DNA from: Aphidius gifuensis
Taxonomy: Eukaryota; Arthropoda; Insecta; Hymenoptera; Braconidae
Assembly: GCF_014905175.1 (NCBI RefSeq)
Contig: NC_057791.1
Span: 2,046,001-2,110,000, forward strand
Direction: 5' to 3'
Length of the DNA stretch: 64,000 nucleotides
This document shows, piece after piece, positions 40,301 to 49,539 of the stretch. The translations under genes were made by a program, and so were the position numbers. Each line of letters opens with the position of its first letter. Position 1 is the first letter of the stretch. The notes under the pieces are model-generated. The model made no database searches. It saw only the letters and a program-made list of their open reading frames with translations, and was not told where the DNA came from.

Positions 40301-42828
40301 ATGGCCAGATAATGATGATAATTGGCCAAGTAAATTAAATAATTGGGATATTGAATTGACAAAACAATCAAATAATCAAGTAACATGGTCACCAAAATGG
40401 AAACAATTTACTTATCATAAAGTTAATAATTTACCATTAACTAAAACAGGTAATATTGATCAAACAAAAACAAAAAATTCATATATTGCTGTATCTGCAT
40501 TGTCATCTGTTAATGATTGGCATAAAAATGATATTGAAGAAATTCCAATTGATAATAATATTAATAGTAATCATGATGATCCAACAAGACAAATGTTATT
40601 TCAACAAACACCATGGAAAAAAAGTGTTAATGCTAGTAGAGATAAAATAATAATAAAAAAAGATACTTTAGAAAATCAACTTGATGATCTTAGACAAAAT
40701 CATTTTAATGTAAGTATATAATTATACAAAATACATCTTTAGACAATGTCTCAGTAAACTTTAAGTCTTGCTTTTTTTGTTTTTTTTGTTACTTAAAATA
40801 TTCACAAAAGTAATTATTACAAAGACAAACACAAAAAATGAATAACATTTCTTTTTTTTTTTTTTTTGTTTTTCTTTTTGTACTTCCGGCTAAGAATAAC
40901 ACTCTGGGGAAATTTAAGGAAACACAAGGGACAAGTTGTATGTAAGGGAGAGTTAAAGAAATATCATGTATAACTGTGAACTTTCTTGCTAAAGTGGACG
41001 CTAGAGTTAAAGACGAATAGCTCACTGAACACTAAGTAAAATGGTTTTTTTTTTTTTTTTTTCATTTTCTATTTTTTATGTTCCTTATGTTTTTTCGTTA
41101 GTTTTCACTTGGTGTGTTACTATATACCTCAACTATCCAAAGAAGTATATTTATTTTTAAAAAAAAACTTTATTTATTTTTTATTTTTAAGTTTAAAATC
41201 CAATGGGAATAAATAAACATTTACCAGATGCAACTCTCTCGTTGCTGACTTCTCAGCTTTTAAAATAATAAAAATTACTTGACAGTATATTTTTATATAT
41301 TAAAATAAATTAACAAAAAAAACTTTATAATTATTTATTTAAAAAATTGTTAAATTAATATTTCATAAATATTATTTTTAAATCAAAATTAAGTTATAAA
41401 AATACTAGCTAAAAAGAAATAGTTTAATTGAATTTTCATTCATCACAGAAATTTTTTATCATTGCTCAAGCGTTAATTAAATCTTCAATGTCTCAGTGAG
41501 AAATAATAGGGTGAGAGTGTAAAATAAAAAAAAATAAAAATATATACTTGCTGAGGTTTTCCACTTGCAGACAAATAAACGACATGGTCGGGACTGCTGC
41601 AAACCACAGATTGAGGTGTATGTCCCCTTGGAATTTAACCACCACTGCAATACGGAAACAGAATAATAATAATAAAAAAATAAAATGAATAAATGAATGA
41701 ATAAAAGAAGAGTGTCACAAAAAAGCGCATTGCCTGAATGCTTGGGTATTCTAATATAAAATAAAAAAAAGGAAAAAAAAAACAAGTAAAAGGCTTGTAA
41801 TTTCCTGAGCAACGCGACCAAACCTTGCGTAAATAACGTAAAAACTTTGTGTGTTTTAAACTCGGCATTGCAATTAGAAACAGACTTGCAATTTCTAAAG
41901 CAACGGGTGGTCGATCATGTTCTTTTTTTTTTTATTAAATTTATTATTATTACTTTTTTGTTTTTATTTTATCAATTCTTTCATGTTGTGCCTTGTGTAG
42001 CTTTGTGCATGTAATTGCAAAAAGGAAAAAGAAATAAACCTGTGTGTGGATATAAAAAAAAAAAAAACTAAATAAAAATAGATAGCTAAAAGCAAAGACA
42101 AAAAAAAAAAAATTCTATGACACGTGAAAAATTGGTCAAAAGTTTTTTTCTGTTGGATATAATTCCCTTTGGTACTGCCTGGCAATATCTTGAGTCGTCA
42201 GACCAGATAACTTTTATGTGGATAAATCGGGTGATGATTCTTGAGTGTGTTTATACGTGTGGGTGAATGAGTCCCACGTGTATGAAGATAAAATAAATGA
42301 GATAGAAAGTAAAAATATATAAAAATAATAGTAATGACAACAGAGGGAATAAAAAATAAAAAAAAATCAGATGAAGCAGTATGGTTTAGGATTGAAAAAG
42401 TTGGTCATAAACGACCATCGTGGTCGTCGTCAAAGTTGGTGGATGCATTGGTGATGAGTCTGCTCTTCTTGCTGAATTTTTTTATCATATATCTACCGAC
42501 AATCCATGCACAGCATGACTTATGAAAAAAAAAGTCTCTCCTTTTTTTATCATTTTATTATATTTTCTTTTTTTATAATAATAATGGAAAAAAAAATTAT
42601 GAAAACTTTTACGTAGGATCTATTCCCATACGGTTGATTCAATAAAAAAGTTTTAGTAAAAGTTTCTCACGTACTTTATTTTAATTCCAGAAGCATGTTT
42701 CATCGACACAAGCAACTTACCTGCAGTCAACTATTATACCAGTGACAACGACTATCAAGAAAATTAACACAGTTAAAAAATCGTTGTTGAAAATTGTCGA
42801 CAATGAAAAGATATCTAAAAGTCAATAA
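7353..42828 (+). CDS. Secreted acidic, Asn/Trp-rich protein of unknown function (8 coding exons)
   Basis: Exons: 7353-7416, 34320-34387, 34558-34911, 34987-35184, 35352-35567, 37583-37679, 39109-40709 and 42691-42828. Every junction has AG/GT sites and matching phase, giving 911 residues. Residues 1-21 form a signal peptide (MLRPTVVVLIFVTFIF core), so the product should enter the secretory pathway. An Asp/Glu run follows at about 59-71. A predicted helical stretch containing LAEELMDRILTKLA lies at about 305-318, then poly-Gln at about 436-443. From about 545 to 835 the protein is Asn-rich with recurrent Trp-Pro motifs (TWP, KPWP, NWP). The C-terminus is basic. I recognise no catalytic domain. 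AATAAA at 42833-42838 follows the stop. If the donor at 40710 is not used, exon 7 would end in a stop four codons later. The first intron is unusually long, which suggests complex regulation. Confidence 0.78.
9003..9072. repeat. Degenerate AAGTA/AAAGT short tandem repeat
   Basis: Irregular repeats of AGTAAAGT and GTTAAAGT are visible by eye, inside intron 1. Confidence 0.6.
11030..11190. promoter_or_regulatory. Less AT-rich island in intron 1, possible regulatory element
   Basis: About 160 bp with clearly more G+C than its surroundings, including AGCCTTGCCGCCAGACTACG and CTCATCGGTTGTCTCCGAGG. No open frame of useful length and no tRNA fold was recognised. An enhancer or a non-coding exon are both possible. 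Confidence 0.3.
11650..11790. repeat. 63-bp tandem repeat built on TCTCCGATATT
   Basis: Two near-perfect copies of a 63-bp unit, plus flanking partial copies, share the short motif TCTCCGATATT, also seen in degenerate form from about 11596. The motif TTCTCCG recurs near 2855-2925, so it may be a dispersed repeat in this genome. The open frame across it is a product of the repeat. Confidence 0.75.
12091..12116. repeat. GGT trinucleotide microsatellite
   Basis: About eight GTG triplets lie inside a less AT-rich block of intron 1. Confidence 0.75.
21500..21680. promoter_or_regulatory. Less AT-rich island in intron 1, possible regulatory element
   Basis: The island includes GCGGTGAGACCGCGTG and ACTACCGGTTAATC, with several ATTA and TAAT homeodomain-type cores between them. 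There is no coding frame. An enhancer is an inference from composition and position only. Confidence 0.25.
22190..22345. promoter_or_regulatory. Less AT-rich island in intron 1, possible regulatory element
   Basis: About 150 bp with CAACCGTCGACTG, ATGGGTCGAGGCGGTAACCG and ACGATCGATC, standing out from flanks that are almost only A and T. No coding frame was found. Confidence 0.28.
25655..25810. promoter_or_regulatory. Less AT-rich island in intron 1, possible regulatory element
   Basis: One of the most G+C-rich parts of the intron, with ACGTGCTCCGGACGCGGTTG and CGAAGCGTGG. It has no open frame of note. Such islands inside a long first intron often hold developmental enhancers, but nothing here proves it. 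Confidence 0.3.
31690..31800. promoter_or_regulatory. Less AT-rich island in intron 1, possible regulatory element
   Basis: A block of about 110 bp includes GAGATTGGCGATCGAGTTGG and CCTTACGGAAGC, flanked by strongly AT-rich DNA. No gene was recognised. Confidence 0.25.
35568..37582 (+). other. Intron 5 of the secreted-protein gene (2.0 kb)
   Basis: It runs between the GTTAGT donor and the GACCAG acceptor, phase 0 on both sides. It is mostly AT-rich, with long T runs near 35830, 35970 and 36010 and a GGTT microsatellite at about 36229-36256. No other gene was seen. Confidence 0.7.
36229..36256. repeat. GGTT microsatellite
   Basis: About six GGTT units lie within intron 5 of the secreted-protein gene. 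Confidence 0.75.
37680..39108 (+). other. Intron 6 of the secreted-protein gene (1.4 kb)
   Basis: It has a GTAAGT donor and a T-rich TTTTTTAG acceptor, phase 1 on both sides. It is AT-rich and nothing else is recognisable in it. Confidence 0.7.
40710..42690 (+). other. Intron 7 of the secreted-protein gene (2.0 kb)
   Basis: It has a GTAAGT donor and a TTAATTCCAG acceptor, phase 0. The downstream exon is open for 45 codons in the required frame, which supports the junction. If the intron is retained, translation stops after three extra codons. No gene was recognised inside. Confidence 0.6.
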
Positions 42829-42832
42829 GGTT

Positions 42833-42838
42833 AATAAA
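42833..42838 (+). terminator. Polyadenylation signal AATAAA of the secreted-protein gene
   Basis: AATAAA begins four bases after the TAA stop. The cleavage site may be further downstream, as other A-rich signals follow. Confidence 0.45.
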
Positions 42839-43885
42839 TAAATTTGTTTTTTTTTTTTTATTATTAACAAGTAATGTCATACAGAAAAAAAAATATAAAT
42901 ATTATTTAATGTTAATGGACTTTATTAAATTATAAAAATTATATTTTTCATTTCAAAAAATTCTTGGGAATATTTAAATTATTTTCAAAATATTTTTTGC
43001 TTTCATTATTTCATTATGAAAAATTTATTATTATTAATGGCAATTTGTTTTTTTAATTTTCTTTAAATATTATTTATTTTTTTTGTATCGAAAAAATTAT
43101 TTTAATTATACAATGTTGTAATATCCGTGTTATGTAAATAGTTTATGTTCTCATAAATGAAATAAATTGATAAAAAAAAAGATCAATATGTGTCCAGACA
43201 CAGAAAGTATATAAACTGTTTATAAAAAAAAAAAAAAATTAAAAAAGAAAAAATATCATTATAAAAAAGTATAATCATATTAAAAATACATGTAAATGTG
43301 AAACTGGACATATTGAGTGATAAAAATATGCACGTAATTTTGAATAATAAAATAACAAAAAATTAAAATAAAAAAAAAAAAAAAAACAGGTTAATATTTA
43401 AAAAATTAAACGTAACAATTAATAATGATCGCAACAGGTTAAATATAATATATATTTCCCTTATCGAAATTGAAAAAGGCTACATATATAATAGTAAAAA
43501 AATAAAAAAAAAAAAAATTATAAAAAAATATATATATGTATAAATAAAATGACAAAATAAAAATACAAAAAAAAAAAAAAATTACAGTTTCCTTAAATGT
43601 TCAATTAAAATTGATAAAAAAAATATTCAACTGTCCATGTTGTAGATTGGTACATGATGAAAAAAAAATCAAAATTAATAAAAAAAAAAAAAAGTAAATA
43701 AATGAGTAAATATATTGAGTTATATTTTCATTTGTTTATTTTTTTCAAAAAAATATATATGACATTGAATAAAAAAAAAAAAAAGTTATAGAGATTTATT
43801 GAGCTGGCAGTTGATTGATATTTTGAGCTTGACAGCTGTTTCGTTAAAAACTGATAAACAAATAGAAAATGAATATAGCTGGGAA
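42839..43885. other. Intergenic region upstream of the F-box gene
   Basis: AT-rich with many A runs. It should hold the promoter and 5' UTR of the F-box gene, but I could not place an initiator or TATA box with confidence. An in-frame TGA at 43766-43768 bounds the F-box frame on its left. Confidence 0.5.
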
Positions 43886-46237
43886 ATGTGGAGTCAGCTG
43901 CCTGAGCTGATATTAACAAATATATTTCATTATCTTGACTGTGAGGATCGTTGTAATGTTGGTAAAACTTGTCAATCATGGAATCATGCATTGGCATCAC
44001 CAATTCTCTGGAGATGTGTTACTATTTTAATTGACAGAGATTTAAGAAGTGGATTTCCCTTGGCAACAGAAATAGCAGTAAGTATTTTTTTATATATATT
44101 TAATTTATTTATTTTGTATCGATATATAATATTTTACAGATCAAGTATGGACAACATATGAGAAGTTTAGAAATGGCTTGGTCAAGACCTTATATAAATC
44201 CTCGTGAATTTCGTTTATCATCAAATATTCGTGCTAAAGAGGGTCTTGATTTTATTGAAATATTGAAAAATAAAAATATACAAATTAAAGAATTTATTTT
44301 AACAAATTGGTTTTTTAGTACAAATTGGAATAATCGTAGTAAACTTTTAGCTGCAATTGCAATATTTATAAGGTTAATATTTAATTAACAAAATTGAAAA
44401 ATAAATTAATATATAATTTAAAAAAAATAAATATAGATGTCAAGAAAATTTACTTACATTGAGCCTTTTAAATGCATATCTTGGTGTCAGTGATGTTTTA
44501 CGTCTTCTTAGAGCTGTTGCCAACTCTTCGGGTTATCATTTAAAAACATTAGACATTCGTGGAGCTTTCAGAGATTGGCAAGCACCTCACACCAATTCTA
44601 GGTAAATGCCAAATTATTTTTTAACTAATAAATTTTATATTTTAAAAAAGTCATCAATAATTGGCTTCCTGACAAATTTACTTGTTAATAAAAAAAAAAA
44701 AATATAATGTAATTAAATTGATATATATTTTTGGAGCTGAAAATCAACTCAACAAAATTTCAAATCAAATATTTATGTAGATTAAACAGCAGTCAAGTCA
44801 ATGACCTATTTTTTTTTTCACCTGAAATATGACAAATTAATTAAATTTTATTTGATTTTGCTATATTGATTAATTAATAAATATTTAATTGATAAATATA
44901 TTTTAAATATGTTAATTAAATAATAATTGCTATTTTTTTTTTTTTTTCAATTGATTTTTAGATATCTTCGTTATTTGGGTCGAATGCATGCATTAAACAC
45001 CTTGCATTTAGACTATCCAGCATTATCAGATCAAGTTTTGTATGCTTTGGCAAATGGTGCATCAAAAACTCTTAAAAATTTTAATATTTCAATTCGTGAT
45101 TCAGACGTGCGTCAGCATACTGTTGGTGATAGTGCTTGGAGTAATTTAGCTATTGATTGTCCAGACCTCAAAGTTTCTTATACAATTGGTAAATTAATTT
45201 AAATATTTTTACCAACTAATTTTAATATTTTCACAATTTTATTTTCTGCATAAATACACTTGAATTTTTCTTGTAAAATATTTTCTATTTATATTAAAAA
45301 ATATATAGAGAAACACAAGAAATTAAAACTAAAATATAAACTCAGTTAAATTTAGTGTCCATATTTATTCAAAAAAAAAACTAATAATAAAGTGTTAGTT
45401 TGAAAAGTTTAAAATTATGAAAATATAAACAATTATAAAATTTAATTTTTTATTCTTTTAAAAGTCTAGTATATTGAACTTTATTTTTTATTTTTTCATA
45501 TAAATTATTCAATGATATTTCCATAGTTTAAAGGTTTTAATTTAAAAAGTTAAATTATATCATTAAAAGAATAAATAAAAAAAAACTAAGAAATAATATT
45601 TTAAAATAAAAAGAAAAAAAAACTTTTATTATTAAATTTGTTTAAAATTTACAGTCAACATTTCACATTACGATGATATGTCTTACCTTTTGCTGCCAAG
45701 TGTTCCACTTAGTCGTTTTGAAATGTATGGAGGACACGTATGGGACCAAAGTCGATCTCGAAACTTTCGTAGCACAGTTGGACTTTTAATCACCCATTAT
45801 ACAAATACTCTTGGTATATATATATACAAACTTTTGCTAATTTCAATGCAACTATATATATGCAATTAATAATATGTCTATTTAAATTTTCATTTATTTG
45901 TCTATTTATATGTCCAGAGGAAGTTATATTACAACTGAGATATAATCGTGAACTTCTTGATGATTTACTTGTATCAATGCTACAAAAATGTAAACAACTT
46001 ACACGATTACAATACGATGGTATTATACAAAATTTAGGTGTACTCAATGATATTATTAAACTTCAAACATTATGTAAAACTAAATTTTCAAAAATTCATG
46101 TTAAACCTAAAAATGTTAATACAAGAAATCGACAAATATTAACTGATATTACTTATCAGTATAATCAAAAATTATATGATCAAAGAGTTGATTTTCGTAT
46201 TGAAGATCCAACATCTTCTCTTCTTTTTTATTACTAA
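43886..46237 (+). CDS. F-box protein, FBXO39-like (6 exons)
   Basis: Exons: 43886-44077, 44140-44372, 44437-44601, 44962-45188, 45655-45813 and 45918-46237. All junctions have AG/GT sites with matching phases (0, 2, 2, 1, 1), giving 431 residues. F-box proteins are substrate receptors of SCF ubiquitin ligases; the F-box binds SKP1. Here it fills residues 1-43, starting WSQLPELIL, with the hallmark Leu-Pro and the CQSWNHALASPILW segment. The rest is leucine-rich-like and follows the order I know from FBXO39: a KYGQHMRSLE segment, LKTLDIRGA, then LHLDYPALSDQVLYAL and WSNLAIDCPDLKV. The ATG at 43886 is the first in frame after an upstream stop, although the frame is open 29 codons further back without an ATG. 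FBXO33 is the nearest alternative family. Confidence 0.85.
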
Positions 46238-46308
46238 ATTTTTTTTTTATATAAATTATTTTTACAACAAAAATGTAATTCAATGATTTTTTTTATTTTT
46301 TTTTTTAT

Positions 46309-46314
46309 AATAAA
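46309..46314 (+). terminator. Polyadenylation signal AATAAA of the F-box gene
   Basis: AATAAA lies about 70 bp after the F-box stop codon, in T-rich 3' flanking DNA. Confidence 0.5.
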
Positions 46315-46635
46315 AGAATTTAAAATTCTTGAAGCTTTACAAAGGTAAAATATTGTTTTGTTGTTAGTTAATTATGTAGACAAAATTAGTGTATTTAATT
46401 TGGATCTTTGAAAAATATGAGGGCTTGAAATTTGTATCTTGTTATGTACTTGTTTTAAAACTTTAAATATTTATATTGTTTTATTACAATTAATTTAAGA
46501 AGAGCTGGTAAAGAGTGGCGTTATTTACATTTAAGAAAAAATAAACATAGAAATTAATTATTAATTTTTTAAGCTAATAACAATTGTCATTTGTGTAATA
46601 GGAATATTTTTAAGGTTGATATAAACTAAATAATC

Positions 46636-47490
46636 CTATTATAGAAAGGACACTTGACCACATTCAAGAGGTATTTTTTTTTGTAGAAAATATACCTCTT
46701 TTATTTTATAATACCCTGAAATTGTAAAAAATCGACTATGTATTTTTTTTAAAAAAGACAAGTTCGTATCAGGATTATAGAATAAGCGATGAAGTATTTT
46801 TTTTATGGAAAAAATGCCTCTTTTAATTTATGATACCCTGATATTTTAAAAATTCAACTATGTATTTTTTTTAAAAAAGACAAGTTCGTATCAGGGTTAT
46901 AGAATAGGCAAGGAGATATTTTGTATAGTGGAAAATATAGCTCTTGCAATTCATAATACCCTGAAATTTTAAAAATTCGACTATGTATTTTTTTTAAAAA
47001 AGACAAGTTCATATCAGGGACATAGGATAGGCAAAGAGGTATTTTTTTTGTAGAAAATATACCTCTTTTAATTTATAATACCCTGAAATTTTAAAAATTC
47101 GACTATGTATTTTTTTAAAAAAAGACAAGTTCGTATCAGGGACATAGGATAGGCAAAGAGGTATTTTTTTTTGTGGAAAAAATAGCTCTTGCAATTTATA
47201 ATACCCTGAAATTTTAAAAATTCGACTATGTATTTTTTTAAAAAAAGACAAGTTCGTATCAGGGTTATAGGATAAGCGAGGAGATATTTTTTTTGGTGGA
47301 AAATATACCTCTTTTAATTTATAATACCCTGAAATTTAAAAAATACGACTATGTATTTTTTTTTAAAATGATGACAAGTTTGTATTAGGGACATAGGATA
47401 AGCGGAGAGGTATTTTTTTTTAATGGAAAGATATACCTATTCTAATTTTTAATATCCTGAAATTTTAAAAATTCGTAAGGTCGCTCTTGA
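46636..47490. repeat. Tandem satellite array A (~122-bp units, foldback)
   Basis: Six clear copies and one degenerate copy recur every 122-126 bp; GACAAGTT starts at 46757, 46879, 47002, 47124, 47247 and 47373. Each unit carries a core reading TATCAGGG, ATAGAATAGG, AAGAGGTATTTT. After a short loop it has a nearly complementary arm ending in TATACCTCTT, ATAATACCCTGA. Each unit can therefore fold into a hairpin with arms of roughly 33 bp. It lies between the convergent F-box gene and the first zinc-finger exon. Confidence 0.85.
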
Positions 47491-47684
47491 GAAATAACTT
47501 GTTTTAAATTTTATTTTTTAAATTAAATCATTATTAATAGTTATTGATTTTTATTATCGAACATGGTTTTAATTTATTTTATTAAAACTAAATAATTATT
47601 AATAAACAAAATAAATTCTTTAACAACACATAGCTTATTTTTTTTTTTGAATTTTGTTAATCAAAATTTTACAAATAATTATTG

Positions 47685-49296
47685 CTATGTTGTTTTAGAT
47701 GATGATTTTGAATCCTTAGTAATTATGTTTTTTGAATATGTAGCTTTTGGTATTATAGTAGATGCTGTCTCAAAAGTGATCGAGTGTCTTCTCATGTGTT
47801 TTATAAGAACACTTCTTTCAATTGTCTTCAATGAACATTCACTACATTTATAAATTTTTTTATTAAGATATGTAATATCATTGTGCGCAGTTTCTACATG
47901 TTTTCTAAACATTTGCTCAAATTTAAAACTTAATTTACAAACATCACAATGAAAATAAGAACTTGATGATTTAGCTGAATGTTCTTTGTAACTTTTTTTT
48001 GTTAAATTTTTACAATCAAATGTTTTACATGATTTTGATTCATTCTCTGAATCAACTCTATTTATTAACTCAAGCATTTTTTTATTTCCATTTATTTCAT
48101 GTGATTTAGTATTTTTTAAATTTGATGTTAATATTAATTTTTTTCTCTTATAATCATCAATTTTTTCTTTTAATCTATTTTTGTTTTTATGATTTTTTAT
48201 ATGTTCATCAAATATCTTTTCATTAGCTGTACGATAGCCACATTTTTGACAAGCAAAATAAATTAATCTATGATCTTTCGAGTGTTTTATTAAATCAGAT
48301 CGTAGTGTAAATTTTAAATTACACTCGTTACATGGATATTCCTTAATGTAAGGTGTATTTTCATCATGTTTATCATTAATATGTTCAAGTAAATCTTCAT
48401 TATTTTTAAATTGTTTATTACACTCTAAGCATATATGAATTTTATTAACTTTAGTTTCATTACTAGCCTTAGAATCAATAGTTGTAAATAATTTTTTTTC
48501 ATTAAATCCAGCAAAAACCGATGATTCATATTTATGAAAAAACGTATGAATATCTAAACTTTTTTGACAAGTAAATTTTTTATTACATATATCACATTCA
48601 AGTAGTTTTAATTCATTTGAATGATTATATTTTTTGTGATCAAGTAGCTCACTGAGCATTAAAAATTTTATATTACAATAATTACATGTGAAGTAATTAG
48701 TTGAATGTGAATTATAATAATGTGCATGAATTCTTCTTGTAATTAAATCAGTGTAATAACATAGTCGACATTGTACTTGACCTTGACATTCAACAGTAGT
48801 ACATGATTCAAAATGTTTAACAAGATCCATTTTATCTTCATATCTATTCTTACAATAGCCACATTTAAAATCTAATTCATTTATTATTCTATTATTGGCA
48901 AGATGTTCTTTTAAAATATTTTGTTCACTTTCAGTTAAAATTAAATTTGGTGATTGAGATGGATTTTCTGGATTGTCGTTAATTATTGAAACTTCTGTTA
49001 ATGTTGTTTCATCATCATCTTGATACAATGATGACTCAGTGTTGGTTTTAAAGCAACAAACATTGCATGGGAGTTCATTTGTATTTTTCTTATGATGAAC
49101 AGTGAGTTCATGCTCTTTGGTAATTATTTCAGTTGGAAATAATAATTCACAGTGTGAACATTCATACAAATCATTGACTTCAACAGACATGGCTTTATTA
49201 AACAGTTCACCATCCTCATCTGTTTCTATTATTGTTGGTTCATCTAACATTTGCAAATTGTCTGAATGAAATTCTTCCTTGATATACACGACATGT
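47685..49296 (-). CDS. C2H2 zinc-finger exon 1 (about 10 fingers), probable alternative 3' exon
   Basis: A terminal coding exon for a likely nuclear, DNA-binding transcription factor. Reading starts at the acceptor TTTTTACAG; one base (A) completes a codon and the frame is then open for 536 residues to the stop. An acidic leader with IKEEF, a possible sumoylation site, comes first. It is followed by an N-terminal finger (YECSHCELLFP) and one degenerate finger. About nine more fingers follow, spread over residues ~140-515 and including CCHC and CX2C...HX3-4H forms such as LECDICNKKF and YPCNECNLKF. Linkers are mostly not the TGEKP type. The only early Met falls after the conserved leader, so the start codon is probably in an upstream exon. 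The leader and first finger are close to those of the exon at 52064-52832. Confidence 0.82.
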
Positions 49297-49539
49297 CTGT
49301 AAAAAAAATTCATAAATTTCATTATAATTTTATATATTACAAAATGGTAATTAGAAAGAAGTATATATACTTATTACTTTTTTCATTTATTAATTTAATT
49401 TTAATTTATGTTTTTTATATTTAAATAATTTAAAACTTTAGCTATAGTAATTAGTCTTTAAGTATACTTATGTATTTGATATTTTTGAATAAATAATATT
49501 AAAATGTTACTTTGTATATTCATCATTTTGTTTTTTATT

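Noticed and set aside
47009..47251. Minus-strand frame with repeated FFKKIHSRIFKISGYYK
   Set aside because: This is the translation of the 122-bp satellite units.
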